DNA of 64,000 nucleotides from GCA-2861595 sp035525365 (GCA_035525365.1 DATLEK010000090.1:1-64000), one strand, 5' to 3'. Positions 15,213 to 24,476 are shown, counted from the first letter of the stretch. Numbers and translations are program-made. The notes: generated from the sequence alone by a model not told the origin.

Positions 15213-15630
15213 CAGATCTGTCCGCCCATGGCCGTGAAGAAGTTGATGAGAGCCGCCGCCCCCCCGACGATGACCGCCCCCAGGGCGGACATCAGCACCA
15301 TGCGTTTGCCGTTGCTGATGTTGTTGTAGCTGGAGCTGGCCGAGCCGTAGCCCACAGCACCGCGCCGCCGATCACCGCGCCCACCAGCACGACAAGGGAG
15401 AAGGCGGCCACGCCGTTGACGATCTGCTGGAGCTGGGCTCCGCCCGGAAGCGCCCCGGAGTCAGGGCGGACCTGCACCTGGGCCCACAGCACCGGCCCCA
15501 CACCGAGATGGGCGGTCGCCGCCAGCCACCACTGCGGTCGTCGGGCGCCCGCGCCATCACGCTGGACCAGGTGACTTCGACAGAAGCGGCTCCACGGTGT
15601 CCGGCTGGTCGACGTAGCGACGTTGTGCAC
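15212..15630 (-). pseudogene. DUF6112/VirB2-like pilin gene with a single frameshift
   Basis: Reading from GTG 15630 (AAGGAGACAAA upstream), the frame encodes about 91 residues through ALPGGAQLQQIVNGVAAFSL and a first transmembrane helix. The sense then shifts near 15358-15360. The downstream frame encodes the expected continuation GSASSSYNNISNGKRMVL, a second hydrophobic helix and the end FFTAMGGQI with TGA at 15212, perfectly coupled (TGATG) to the next gene. One missing base (TGGGCTAC where TGGGCNTAC would restore the frame) explains it. The two-helix small membrane protein is the probable pilus/channel subunit. A sequencing error is possible. Confidence 0.65.
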
Positions 15631-15656
15631 TTTGTCTCCTTCTCTCTCGTTACCAC

Positions 15657-15691
15657 TTGACAGGGACTACCTGCGTTTGTTTACACTAATC
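15657..15691 (+). promoter_or_regulatory. promoter with TTGACA and TACACT, leaderless type
   Basis: A -35 TTGACA (15657-15662) and a -10 TACACT (15682-15687) are separated by 19 nt, and an ATG lies 6 nt after the -10, as expected for a leaderless mRNA. The -10 is within the shared motif GTTTACACTAATC that recurs at 45973 and 62863. Confidence 0.55.
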
Positions 15692-15693
15692 GC

Positions 15694-15765
15694 ATGTTGT
15701 CGCGCAAGAGGAACCTTCAACGATCTGAGAACGCCCGCCCACCGACCCCCGGGCAGCGGGCGTGA
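15694..15765 (+). CDS. 23-aa leader peptide coupled to transglycosylase
   Basis: ATG 15694 at the predicted transcription start opens a 23-codon frame that begins MLSRKRNLQRSENAR and ends in TGA overlapping the GTG start of the next gene (GTGA). It is strongly basic. It may be a true leader ensuring translational coupling. Alternatively, it may be the positively charged n-region of the transglycosylase signal peptide, separated from it by a frameshift. Confidence 0.4.
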   Translation: MLSRKRNLQRSENARPPTPGQRA

Positions 15766-16838
15766 ACGCGCTCATCGGAGGCGGCCTGGCGGCAACGTTC
15801 GCCCTTCCGGTCGGCTTGGCCGCCGTCCTGGCCGGCGCCTCCTCGTCGCAAGCGACGGCCGCTCCCAACGCCAACGCCGTAGCCGATATCCCTGCCCCGC
15901 TGCTGTCCGCCTACCGGGCTGTGGCAGCTAACTGCCCAGGCCTTCCCTGGTCGGTACTGGCCGCCATCGGCAAGGTCGAGAGCGACCATGGGCGAAGTGG
16001 CGGCGCCACGCTCACCGCCGCTGGCGAAGTTCTCCCCCACATCATCGGCGAACCTCTCGACGGCACCGCCGGAACGGCCCGGGTGGTCGACACCGAAGCC
16101 GGGCGCCTCGACGGCGATGCCACCTGGGACCGGGCGGTTGGCCCAATGCAATTTCTGCCGGGCACCTGGATGCGCTGGGGCCGAGACGCCAGCGGTGACG
16201 GGACAGCCGATCCCCACAACGCCTTCGACGCCATAGCCGGTGCCGGGGCCTACCTGTGTGGGGCGACCGGTCGGGTGGACGACTTGGCGGTCGCCGTCCT
16301 GACCTACAACCGCTCGGCGGCCTATCTGAATCGGGTTCTGGCCGTGGCCGCCGGTTACGCAACGCCGGCCCTGTCGACATCAGGTTCGGCCAGCGCCGCA
16401 GCCCTGGCCTCGCACCCGAACCTCGCCCTCAGCGCGGCGGCCAGGGCCGACCTGGAGTCGGGCCTGGTCGACCCCCGGGTCGTGGCCACACTCGGTCTCG
16501 CCGCCGACCGGTTCTCGATCCATGTGGGCGTGATCCGCACCGGCCACTCCCAATGCGTGGGTGGCGGCAGTCAACAGGACCGCCCCGTTTGTTCGGTCTC
16601 GCAGCACTGGTACTACCGGGGCGTCGACATTGACATGGTTGGCGGCCAGAGGGTGGCCCCCGGCAACCAGGCGGCGCGGGCGCTGGCCGACAGCTTGATC
16701 CGGCTTCCCCCACCGCTTCGACCCGACGAGCTCGGCGTGCCCTGGGCCGCCCTCGCCCCCCTGCCCGGCGTCTTTTCCGACGCCGCTCACCAGGACCACC
16801 TCCACCTCGGCTACCGGGCTCCCCGGCCGGTCCCCTGA
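15762..16838 (+). CDS. VirB1-like lytic transglycosylase with C-terminal peptidase-like domain
   Basis: A 358-residue exported protein. A hydrophobic signal segment covers residues 3-25. The transglycosylase domain (about 45-205) has the catalytic Glu73 in IGKVESDHGR and the AVGPMQFLPGTW block. The C-terminal part (about 240-358) has HSQCVGG, GVDIDMVGG and HQDHLHLGY, resembling M15-type peptidase folds with His/Asp ligands. The protein would open the cell wall for the mating channel. It starts at GTG 15762, coupled to the 23-aa leader, and is divergent from the T4SS operon. Confidence 0.8.
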   Translation: MNALIGGGLAATFALPVGLAAVLAGASSSQATAAPNANAVADIPAPLLSAYRAVAANCPGLPWSVLAAIGKVESDHGRSGGATLTAAGEVLPHIIGEPLDGTAGTARVVDTEAGRLDGDATWDRAVGPMQFLPGTWMRWGRDASGDGTADPHNAFDAIAGAGAYLCGATGRVDDLAVAVLTYNRSAAYLNRVLAVAAGYATPALSTSGSASAAALASHPNLALSAAARADLESGLVDPRVVATLGLAADRFSIHVGVIRTGHSQCVGGGSQQDRPVCSVSQHWYYRGVDIDMVGGQRVAPGNQAARALADSLIRLPPPLRPDELGVPWAALAPLPGVFSDAAHQDHLHLGYRAPRPVP

Positions 16839-16882
16839 TCGCCAATGACCCAAACAACAACAACCAGAGAAAGGAACCAACC

Positions 16883-17248
16883 ATGAACAACATCACCTTG
16901 ATCGGGCGTCTGACCAAGGATCCCGAGGTCCGCACCACTGCGGACGACAACCGCCTGGCCGTGCTCCGTCTGGCCATCCCCCGTCGCAAGAGCGGCGAGG
17001 ACGCCGGGGCGGTGTTCGTCAACGTCGTGTGCTTCGGACGCCAGGCCGAAGCGGCGGATGAGTACCTCTACCGGGGCCGGCGCGTGGCCGTGGAGGGTCG
17101 CCTGGAGCAGCGGGAGTGGACGGACTCCGACGGCGAGGCGCGCAGTCGCCATGAGGTCATCGCCGAGCGACTCGAGTTCCTCGACGCCCGCCATCGCCCC
17201 GAAGCCGCCGACCTCGGCGCCGACGGCGGCAAGCCAGACCAGGACTGA
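16883..17248 (+). CDS. ssb: single-stranded DNA-binding protein
   Basis: A 121-residue SSB of the OB-fold family: NNITLIGRLTKDPEVRTTAD at the N-terminus, then VFVNVVCFGRQAEAADEYL and the RVAVEGRLEQREW block. It lacks the long acidic tail (DDDIPF type) that recruits partners in the housekeeping SSB, which fits a plasmid/ICE-encoded protein protecting transferred strands. AGAAAGGAACCAACC precedes ATG 16883. It sits directly before the relaxase gene. Confidence 0.9.
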   Translation: MNNITLIGRLTKDPEVRTTADDNRLAVLRLAIPRRKSGEDAGAVFVNVVCFGRQAEAADEYLYRGRRVAVEGRLEQREWTDSDGEARSRHEVIAERLEFLDARHRPEAADLGADGGKPDQD

Positions 17249-17258
17249 GGCCGGGCCA

Positions 17259-20200
17259 GTGCTCAACATCGGCAAACTCCGGGCCGACGCCGTCAACTAC
17301 TACGTCGGTGCCGTCGCCCCCACGACCGCCGACTACTACTTCGGCCGGGGCGAGTCGCCCGGGCGCTGGACCGGCTCCCTGGCCGCCGAGCTGGGCCTGG
17401 CCGGCAAGGTGGAGCGCGAGGCCATCGAAGCCCTGCTCAAAGGGCTCGACCCTGGCAGTGGCCAAGAGCTGGTGAGTTCAGCCGGCTCGAACGCCCGGGC
17501 CACGGCCCGTTCCGAAACGCGGGCCGCACCCCGCCAGGGCGGAGCCGTCGGCCTGGAGGTCGCCCAGGTGGCGGCGCAACTCCAGGTGTCCACCCGCGCC
17601 GTGCGCCACTGGATCGACGCCGGGGAGGTGGCCAAGGATCTGCTCCGGGGCGCCACCCCGGCCGAGGTCCCCCTACGAAACATCGAGGACTACCAGGCCC
17701 GCCTGGACGAGCTAATGGCGCAGGGCAACTCACCCGAGGGCCTCCCGCCCACCTTTCTCCTCGCCGAACGCTTCAACGCCGGCGTCCGAGGTGGCCACCG
17801 CTACCGCTGGGCCATCGCCCAGCACAGCGTCGACCGCCTGCGCGAACAGCGCCGGCCCTCCGATGCCCGCGCCGGCTGGGATCTGGTGTTCCGCCCACCC
17901 AAGAGCTACTCGGTGCTGTGGGCCGTCGGCCCCGACACCCTGCGCCACGACCTACAGGCCATCCACCACGAGGCCACCGCACACGCCCTGTCCTACCTGG
18001 AGGACACCGCGGCCACCGCCCGCACCACCGCCGATGTCGGCACCGGGCGAAAGCGCGTCCGCACCGCCACCGACGGCCTGGTGGTGGCCGCCTTCGACCA
18101 CCGCGACAGCCGGGCCGGCGACCCCCTCCTGCACACCCACTGCGTGGTGGCCAACGTCACCCGCCTGGCCGACGGGAGCTGGGCCGCCCTCGACCCTCAC
18201 GGCCTATACCGCCAGGGACTCGCCGCCGACGCGGTGTACCAGGCCAGCTTCCGGCACCTGGCCGAGCGCCGCCTCGGCCTGGCGAGTGAGCCCGTGGTGA
18301 ACGGCTGGGCCGACGTGGAGGGGGTCCCCCGCGCCGTGGTCGAGCACTTCTCCAAGCGCTCCGAGGAGATCGCCGCCGAGCTGGCACGAGTGGGCTCGGA
18401 TTCGCCCACCGCCCGACAGATCGCCGCCGTGGCCAGCCGGCGAGCCAAGGCGGCCGACCGCGAAGCAGACGGACTGCACGAGCGGTGGCGGGCCGAGGCG
18501 GCAGAGGTCGGTTTCGACGCCGCCGCCGTCAGCGCCTGTCTCGGCCGCACCACCGGGGCTGAGGTGGACGAGGTGCGCATCGAGGCCCTCTTCGACCGCC
18601 TGGGCGGCGCCGACGGGCTCACCGAGGAGGCGGCCACTTTCTCCCGGGCCGATGTGGTGTGCGCTCTGGCCACCGCACTTGGGGGCGCTGTTGCCGGTCC
18701 TCGCCTGGTGAGCCTGGCCGACCGCTTCCTGGCCGGCGAGCGCACCGTGCAGGTGCGCGAGCACCGCCCGGGAATGCCCCGCCACCGCCTGCTCGAGGGT
18801 GGCGGCAAAGGCAAAGGCTTCGTCGACGACCTGGCCAACGCCGCCTTTACCACCCCGGCGCTGGCCGCCATCGAGGCTCGCCTCATGGCCATGGCCGCCG
18901 ACACCCACCGGTGGCAGGGGCCGGTCGTCGGTTCGCAGGTCATCGAGGCCACCCTGGCCGCCCGGCCCAATCTCGCTGACGAGCAGCGGGCCATGGTGCG
19001 AGCCGTGTGCGGCCAACCGGGGACGCTGCGCCCCGTGGTCGGCTACCCCGGCTCCGGCAAGACCTATGCGACAGAAGCCTGCGTGTCGGCTCTGAGCGCC
19101 GCCGGCGTGCCGGTGATTGGTTGCGCGGTCACCGCGGGGGCCGCCGACGAGTTGGCCCGGGCCACCGGCCTCACCGCCTGTGACACCGTGGCCCGCACCC
19201 TGGCCGACCTGGAGCACCCCGAGTTCGGTGGACTGGCGCCGGCCACCGTGGTCATCGTGGACGAGGCGTCCACCATTGGGCATCGCGACCTGGACCGCCT
19301 GGTGTCCCACGTCCAGGCCGCCGGCGGTGCCCTGGTCATGGTGGGCGACCCCCGCCAGCACGGCCCCGTCGGTCCCGGGCACTTCTTCGGCTGGCTCGTC
19401 GACCGCGAGGACGCCGAGGTCCCCACCCTTCGGGCCAACCACCGCCAGGCCGACGTGGTGGACGACCACGGCGAGGTCGTGGTCTCACTGGCCGCCGAGC
19501 GCGAGGCCAACGTGGCCTTCCGGGAGGGACGCATCGCTGAGTCCCTGGCCCAACGCGACGACGCCGGCCTGGTCACCCGGGCGGCTACCGCCCCCGAGCT
19601 CTACGACATCGTGGTCGGCGAGTGGCTAGCGGACTGGCAAACCGGCGCCCGCGACCCGATGGTCACCACCCGCAACGCCGTGCGCCACGACCTCAACCGG
19701 CGGGCTCGACGCCTGCTGGTTGAAGCGGGTGCTGTAGCCGGACCGGCTCTGGATGTGGCCGGGTGGAGGTTCCAGGTGGGCGACTACGTCGTCGCCCGGG
19801 CCAACAACCGCCGCCTGCGCAGCGCCGAGGATCCCACCTGGTGGCTCAAGAACGGCAGCCGGGGCCGCGTCGTGGCCGTCGACACCGAGGCCTTCCATCT
19901 GAGCGTGGAGTTCGAGGGCACCGGCGGAACCGCCCACCGGGTCACCCTGCCCACCAGTTACCTGGCCCGAGGCCAGCTGGAGTGGGCCTATGCGGTGACC
20001 GACTACGGCGTGCAGTCCCGAACTCTCGGGCGATCCCGCGCCGTGGTGGACGACACCACCACCGCCGCGGGCGCCTATGTGGCCACCACCCGGGGGCGAC
20101 GGGAGAACCGCATCTACCTGGTGGACGGATCGGTGGCCGAGGAGACCGACCACGAAACGTCCCACGGGCCGCCCCCGCGGCGGGAGTCGAGCTTCGACGC

Positions 20201-21011
20201 CCTGGCCGCCCGCCTGGCCGCCGAGGCGCCCAAGGGCCTGATCCACGAGGCCGACCCGTCGGTGGCCGCCGGCGGTGCGCTGGCCGCCCGCCTCCCCCTG
20301 GGCGAACTCGAAGCCCTGCTCGCTCCCCTCGCCGCCACCCTGGCCGCCGCTCCCCCCGATGTCTCCCGGCGCATCGCCGGTGCTGAAGCCGCCTGCGACG
20401 CCCTGGCCGCCCGCCACCGGGTACTGGCCGACCAGTTGGCGGCGGACGAGTTTCCGGTTGGCCGTCGTGGACGCGCCGCCCGACGTTCAACCGGGGCTCT
20501 CCGCGCCGAGCTGGACGACGTCACCCGGAGCATGGAGGCACTGGGCGGGCGACTGATCTCGCTGCGGGCCCAGGCCGCGCACCGGGATCGCTACCTGGAT
20601 GACCATGCCGAGAAAGTGGAGCAACGGGACCTGCTCCGCGACGCCATCGCCGGGCGGGAGACCAAGGTGCGCCTGGCTGCGGTGGCGACGGCTCCGCCCG
20701 AGCTGACCACCGTGCTCCCCGAGCCCCGAGCCGGTGCCACCTCGGCGGAACGCCAGCGCTGGCGTGCTGCCCTGGAGCAAGTCGCGCTCTACCTCGACCG
20801 CTGGGGGCCGGCGAGCGATTTCAGCTTTGGTGAGATCGGCGGTGCAGTGGCGACGACGGGACCGGCCGTCCCCGGCCTTGGCGCCCGGCCTGACGACCAA
20901 GAAGCGGCCCAGGCCTGGGACCAGGCGGTCCGAGCCATCGCCGAAACGGCCAGTCCCGAACACCTTCCCGCCCAGCTCGCCCCCGAGCCCGATCTGTCGC
21001 CGGCGGTGTAG
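17259..21011 (+). CDS. MobF (TrwC/TraI) relaxase-helicase with HTH insertion
   Basis: A 1250-residue protein from GTG 17259, just after ssb. The relaxase domain has the candidate catalytic tyrosines Y14/Y15 and Y26/Y27, the RPPKSYSVLW block (about 212-221), and the HTHCVVAN histidine motif (about 292-299) that binds the metal. The RecD-like helicase has Walker A GYPGSGKTY (about 595-603) and Walker B VVIVDEAS (about 664-671). Between residues about 97 and 150 there is an extra domain, VAQVAAQLQVSTRAVRHWI, that reads as an excisionase-type helix-turn-helix. The enzyme should nick oriT, stay attached to the 5' end and unwind the strand during transfer. Confidence 0.9.
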   Translation: MLNIGKLRADAVNYYVGAVAPTTADYYFGRGESPGRWTGSLAAELGLAGKVEREAIEALLKGLDPGSGQELVSSAGSNARATARSETRAAPRQGGAVGLEVAQVAAQLQVSTRAVRHWIDAGEVAKDLLRGATPAEVPLRNIEDYQARLDELMAQGNSPEGLPPTFLLAERFNAGVRGGHRYRWAIAQHSVDRLREQRRPSDARAGWDLVFRPPKSYSVLWAVGPDTLRHDLQAIHHEATAHALSYLEDTAATARTTADVGTGRKRVRTATDGLVVAAFDHRDSRAGDPLLHTHCVVANVTRLADGSWAALDPHGLYRQGLAADAVYQASFRHLAERRLGLASEPVVNGWADVEGVPRAVVEHFSKRSEEIAAELARVGSDSPTARQIAAVASRRAKAADREADGLHERWRAEAAEVGFDAAAVSACLGRTTGAEVDEVRIEALFDRLGGADGLTEEAATFSRADVVCALATALGGAVAGPRLVSLADRFLAGERTVQVREHRPGMPRHRLLEGGGKGKGFVDDLANAAFTTPALAAIEARLMAMAADTHRWQGPVVGSQVIEATLAARPNLADEQRAMVRAVCGQPGTLRPVVGYPGSGKTYATEACVSALSAAGVPVIGCAVTAGAADELARATGLTACDTVARTLADLEHPEFGGLAPATVVIVDEASTIGHRDLDRLVSHVQAAGGALVMVGDPRQHGPVGPGHFFGWLVDREDAEVPTLRANHRQADVVDDHGEVVVSLAAEREANVAFREGRIAESLAQRDDAGLVTRAATAPELYDIVVGEWLADWQTGARDPMVTTRNAVRHDLNRRARRLLVEAGAVAGPALDVAGWRFQVGDYVVARANNRRLRSAEDPTWWLKNGSRGRVVAVDTEAFHLSVEFEGTGGTAHRVTLPTSYLARGQLEWAYAVTDYGVQSRTLGRSRAVVDDTTTAAGAYVATTRGRRENRIYLVDGSVAEETDHETSHGPPPRRESSFDALAARLAAEAPKGLIHEADPSVAAGGALAARLPLGELEALLAPLAATLAAAPPDVSRRIAGAEAACDALAARHRVLADQLAADEFPVGRRGRAARRSTGALRAELDDVTRSMEALGGRLISLRAQAAHRDRYLDDHAEKVEQRDLLRDAIAGRETKVRLAAVATAPPELTTVLPEPRAGATSAERQRWRAALEQVALYLDRWGPASDFSFGEIGGAVATTGPAVPGLGARPDDQEAAQAWDQAVRAIAETASPEHLPAQLAPEPDLSPAV

Positions 21012-21013
21012 CG

Positions 21014-22051
21014 GTGGTGTCCGACTACCTCGACTCCTCGCTGGCGCCCTCGCCCGCGCCCTCGGCCGACGCCGACAACCGGGACCACCTCGACGAGGTC
21101 CAGCACGCCGTCGACCAAGCCGTCGCCGCCAGTGACCTCATCGCCGCCTGCGAAGCGGGGTGGGCCGCCATCCAGGCCCGCCACCCGGAGGTCCCCGACA
21201 CCGTCGTGGTGTTGGGAACCGGCGTGGAGCGGGGGCGCCTGGTCAAGCTGGGCCACTGGTGGGGCGAGCAGTGGCGGGTCGGTGGCGAAGCCCGGGGCGA
21301 GGTCCTGTTAGCCGGCGAAGCGCTGCACCTGCCCCCTGAAGCCGTCTTCGAGGTCCTGCTTCACGAGGCGGCCCACGGGCTGGCCGCGGCACGCGGCATC
21401 CGGGACACCAGCCGGACCGGGCGCTACCACAACGCCCTGTACAAGGCCGTGGCCGCGGAGGTCGGCCTGCGGCCCCGGCGCATGGACCCGCACGGCTGGG
21501 CCCGCACCCTCCTCACCCCCGCTGCAGCCGAGACCTACGCGGGTGAGATAGCGGGAATCCGCGCCGAGATGCGCCTGACCCGGGGCCTCCCGGCGCGCCG
21601 CAGCATCGAAGCCGAAGGCGGCGTCGAAGGTATCGGCGGTGGTACCACGGGCACAGGGGACGCAGACCAGAACGGGGGGACCAAGACCAAGCAGCGGGCG
21701 GCGGAGTGCGGCTGTGAGCCCGGGCGCAAGCTGCGCATGGCCCCGTCGGTCCTCGAACAAGGGCCGGTGATCTGTGGGCTGTGCGGCTCGGATTTCGCCC
21801 TGCCGCACCAGGCCGAAGCGACCCTGGTGTCATCGGCAAAAGCCGGTGAGGCGCAGAGGGCCGGCGAAGTCGGCACCCATCCCACGGCGGGCATCGATCT
21901 GCGCACCATCGAGCTGCCCAGCTCCGAGTCGGCCGGCTCGCAAGCAACGCTCACCACAACCGACGCACTCGATCCGAGCCAAGCTCCCGGCGGGCCTGAG
22001 CCGATCTATCTGCCCGAGGCTGCGGTGCCCACCGCGGAGGCCGCGCCATGA
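21014..22051 (+). CDS. SprT-like zinc metalloprotease of the transfer module
   Basis: A 345-residue protein. HEAAH at residues 117-121 with a further His139 (TGRYHNALYK) forms the zinc site of SprT-like enzymes. A C-terminal zinc ribbon is indicated by CxC (232, 234) and CxxC (254-257). SprT/Spartan-like proteases act on DNA-bound or DNA-crosslinked proteins, so removal of the covalently attached relaxase after transfer is an attractive role (inference). The disordered tail carries DLRTIELP at about 295-302, a motif shared with the next two proteins. It starts 2 nt after the relaxase stop and overlaps the next gene by 4 nt. Confidence 0.75.
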   Translation: MVSDYLDSSLAPSPAPSADADNRDHLDEVQHAVDQAVAASDLIAACEAGWAAIQARHPEVPDTVVVLGTGVERGRLVKLGHWWGEQWRVGGEARGEVLLAGEALHLPPEAVFEVLLHEAAHGLAAARGIRDTSRTGRYHNALYKAVAAEVGLRPRRMDPHGWARTLLTPAAAETYAGEIAGIRAEMRLTRGLPARRSIEAEGGVEGIGGGTTGTGDADQNGGTKTKQRAAECGCEPGRKLRMAPSVLEQGPVICGLCGSDFALPHQAEATLVSSAKAGEAQRAGEVGTHPTAGIDLRTIELPSSESAGSQATLTTTDALDPSQAPGGPEPIYLPEAAVPTAEAAP

Positions 22052-23388
22052 TGCGCCTTCCGCCCACCGCGTTTGGAATCCAGCCCCGCGCCCTGGGGGA
22101 CGAGGATCTCGTCGCCGCCCATGCCGGTTGGGCGGGCATGGTCGCTCAAATTCAATCCCGCTACGACGCCGTCAAGCGCGACGCCGCCATCGCCGTGGCC
22201 TCGGGCCGGTGGCGCCTGGGCCACCCGGACCCTGACGTCTATGTACCAGGAGATGTCGTGGCCCTGCGGGGATTCGCCGTGGTCGCGGAGCTGGCTCGGA
22301 TCGTTTCCTACCAACGGATCATCGCCGACCCACCTGCCGATCGGAACGAGCCAGACATCGAGATCTGGCACAACGCCGTCAGTCATACCCTCGCCTTCCT
22401 CGCCGACACCAATGCCCTGTATGAGGCGGTGCCACATTTCCTCGACGCCGAGGTCGCGGTGGGCATCCTCGCCAGCCGGCCTCCTGACCCCGACGATGTC
22501 GCCGAGCTTCGCCTGCCCTACCCGCGCATCAGCGTGTGGTTCGGCCGGGTCCTGGAGGTGGGACCAGAGTTGCACGATTGGCCCGATGCCTGGGACCGCG
22601 TGCCCGATCTGTCGGGCCGCCCCACCGCAAACCGATCCGCCCTCGGCGATCTGCGCGCTTTGGGAGGCGGCATCGAAGGGGTCGTGCTCAGTGAGGCGCC
22701 CGGCGGTGGGCTGTCCGAGGAGATCCTTTGGCTGGTGTCGATCAACCCCGACCCCTCACGCTCCGGGCCGGTCGCCCTCGACCGCTACCGGGCCACGGTG
22801 TGGGGCCGGCTGTCCTCGGCCCGCCTCGCCCATGTCGCCCACAACCTGGCGGCCACGGTGGCGTGGGCCGAGTGGCACGAACCCGACCGCGACCTGAAGC
22901 TGCCGGCCGACCCCAACTCCCGGGACTGGCGCAAGGCCGTGCGCAGAGGCGAGTTCCGGCGCCGAGAGCCCCGCGGCGCAGCAGGGGCCGTGCGCGTCCT
23001 CGACGTGGCCCGCACGCCCGTGGCCGACCGGGTCGTGAACGAACGCCGATCGGCGGCAACCCACGCATCTCCCGTCACCCACCTGCGCCGGGCCCACTGG
23101 CGCCACCAACGGGTGGGAGCCGGTCTCGCCGAGCGGCGCCTCGTGCGGGTGCCGGCCACGGTGGTCAATCCCGGCACCGCTCCGCTCGCTCCTGTCGTCT
23201 ACCAGATACCCGCGCCCGACGACGCCAGGGCGACGCCGGCCGAGCGTGCGGAGCCGGGCGATCCGCTCGACCTGCGCCGCATCGACCTGCCCGATCCCTC
23301 CGTGGTGGACCTACGCGAAGTCGAGATCGGTGTCAGCGCGTCGAGCCCGAACGCATCCCATCAACAACCGGAGGTGAGCCTTCCATGA
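22048..23388 (+). CDS. conserved hypothetical protein of the transfer module
   Basis: A 446-residue protein starting at ATG 22048 (overlap ATGA). Residues 1-280 form a folded region with no recognisable motif. Around 345-385 lies a basic stretch (HLRRAHWRHQRVGAGLAERR) of the kind seen at the C-terminus of phage and plasmid regulatory proteins. The tail has DLRRIDLP (about 408-415) and an imperfect second copy, DLREVEI. Position between a DNA-associated protease and a primase suggests a role in processing the incoming strand, but this is a guess. Its end overlaps the primase start by 4 nt. Confidence 0.7.
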   Translation: MMRLPPTAFGIQPRALGDEDLVAAHAGWAGMVAQIQSRYDAVKRDAAIAVASGRWRLGHPDPDVYVPGDVVALRGFAVVAELARIVSYQRIIADPPADRNEPDIEIWHNAVSHTLAFLADTNALYEAVPHFLDAEVAVGILASRPPDPDDVAELRLPYPRISVWFGRVLEVGPELHDWPDAWDRVPDLSGRPTANRSALGDLRALGGGIEGVVLSEAPGGGLSEEILWLVSINPDPSRSGPVALDRYRATVWGRLSSARLAHVAHNLAATVAWAEWHEPDRDLKLPADPNSRDWRKAVRRGEFRRREPRGAAGAVRVLDVARTPVADRVVNERRSAATHASPVTHLRRAHWRHQRVGAGLAERRLVRVPATVVNPGTAPLAPVVYQIPAPDDARATPAERAEPGDPLDLRRIDLPDPSVVDLREVEIGVSASSPNASHQQPEVSLP

Positions 23389-24476
23389 CCACACACCCTT
23401 CACTCGGCGAGTCCGCTCCCCGAGCCCGGGAGCCCAAGGCGGTGGAGGCGGCCCTCGCCTATGCCAAACGGGGCTGGGCGGTATTCCCCTGTCACCATCC
23501 CGTCGGAGGCGGGTGCAGTTGTCGCTCCCCCGAGTGCACCAGTGTGGCCAAGCATCCCCGAACCCGACGAGGACTGCGCGACGCCAGCACCCATCCCGAG
23601 GTGATCGCCCGGTGGTGGCGTGCCTGGCCGCACGCCAATGTCGCGATCCGTACCGGGTCGGTGCCCGGGGCGGGCGTCAGGGGCCTCGTCGTGGTCGACA
23701 TCGACCCGCTGCACGGTGGCGACGCCAGCCTCGAGCGTCTTCTCGCCACCCACGGGTCACTCCCGCCCACTCGAGCGGTGCACACCGGTAGCGGCGGGAA
23801 GCACCTGTACTTCGCCCACCCGGGGGGCTCGGTCCGAAACAGCGCCGGCACCCGACTGGGTCCGGGCCTCGACGTGCGGGGTGATGGCGGCTATGTGATC
23901 GCTCCGCCCAGCGTGCACGCCTCCGGCGCCCCCTACCAGTGGGGCCCGGTGCGCGGCCTGGCCCCGCTGCCCGACTGGCTCTGTGACCATCTGCTGAGGC
24001 CCCAGCATCAACCTCCACCCGCGCCCGATACCGTCCAGCTGCGCCGTGATGCCGGGGTGTCGGCCTGGGCCGCAGCCGCTGTTGACGGTGAGCTGGCACG
24101 GGTCGCCGGCGCCCAGCTCGGACAACGCAACCACGTGCTCAACCGGGCCGCCTTCGTGCTCGGCCAGATCGTGGGCGGCGGCCACCTGGAGCGCGACATG
24201 GTCGCCGGGCTCCTGGAGCAGGCCGGACAGTGCGCCGGTCTGGGCGCCCGGGAGACGGCGGCCACCGTGGAGAGCGGAATGGCCGCAGGTGAGGCGGTTC
24301 CCCGTCATCCGCCCGACCGGCCGCCACCGAGTCCGGGCCGAGCAACCCCAGCTGCTCCCGAGGTTGACGCCATCGGTGTCGACCTACGGAACATCGAGCT
24401 TCCCGCCCGCCACGTTGCCGTACAGGAGACAAGCGCCGGAGCTGAACCCGCCATGCGGGTTCTGAGAGCGCCATGA
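23385..24476 (+). CDS. bifunctional DNA primase/polymerase (Prim-Pol)
   Basis: A 363-residue protein with an archaeo-eukaryotic-type Prim-Pol domain at about 18-205. The DxD catalytic motif is VVVDIDP (DID at 105-107), and SGGKHLYF (136-143) carries the conserved basic residue. An upstream Cys-rich insert (CHHPVGGGCSCRSPEC, about 36-51) may bind zinc. The central part (220-310) is helical. The tail bears DLRNIELP (about 333-340). It should prime second-strand synthesis after conjugative transfer or replicate the element. CCGGAGGTGAGC precedes ATG 23385. Confidence 0.85.
   Translation: MTTHPSLGESAPRAREPKAVEAALAYAKRGWAVFPCHHPVGGGCSCRSPECTSVAKHPRTRRGLRDASTHPEVIARWWRAWPHANVAIRTGSVPGAGVRGLVVVDIDPLHGGDASLERLLATHGSLPPTRAVHTGSGGKHLYFAHPGGSVRNSAGTRLGPGLDVRGDGGYVIAPPSVHASGAPYQWGPVRGLAPLPDWLCDHLLRPQHQPPPAPDTVQLRRDAGVSAWAAAAVDGELARVAGAQLGQRNHVLNRAAFVLGQIVGGGHLERDMVAGLLEQAGQCAGLGARETAATVESGMAAGEAVPRHPPDRPPPSPGRATPAAPEVDAIGVDLRNIELPARHVAVQETSAGAEPAMRVLRAP

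Noticed and set aside
22728..23384. Long N-terminal extension of the primase gene
   Set aside because: It runs through the upstream gene in another frame and is Arg/Pro-rich. The ATG at 23385 has a good ribosome site.
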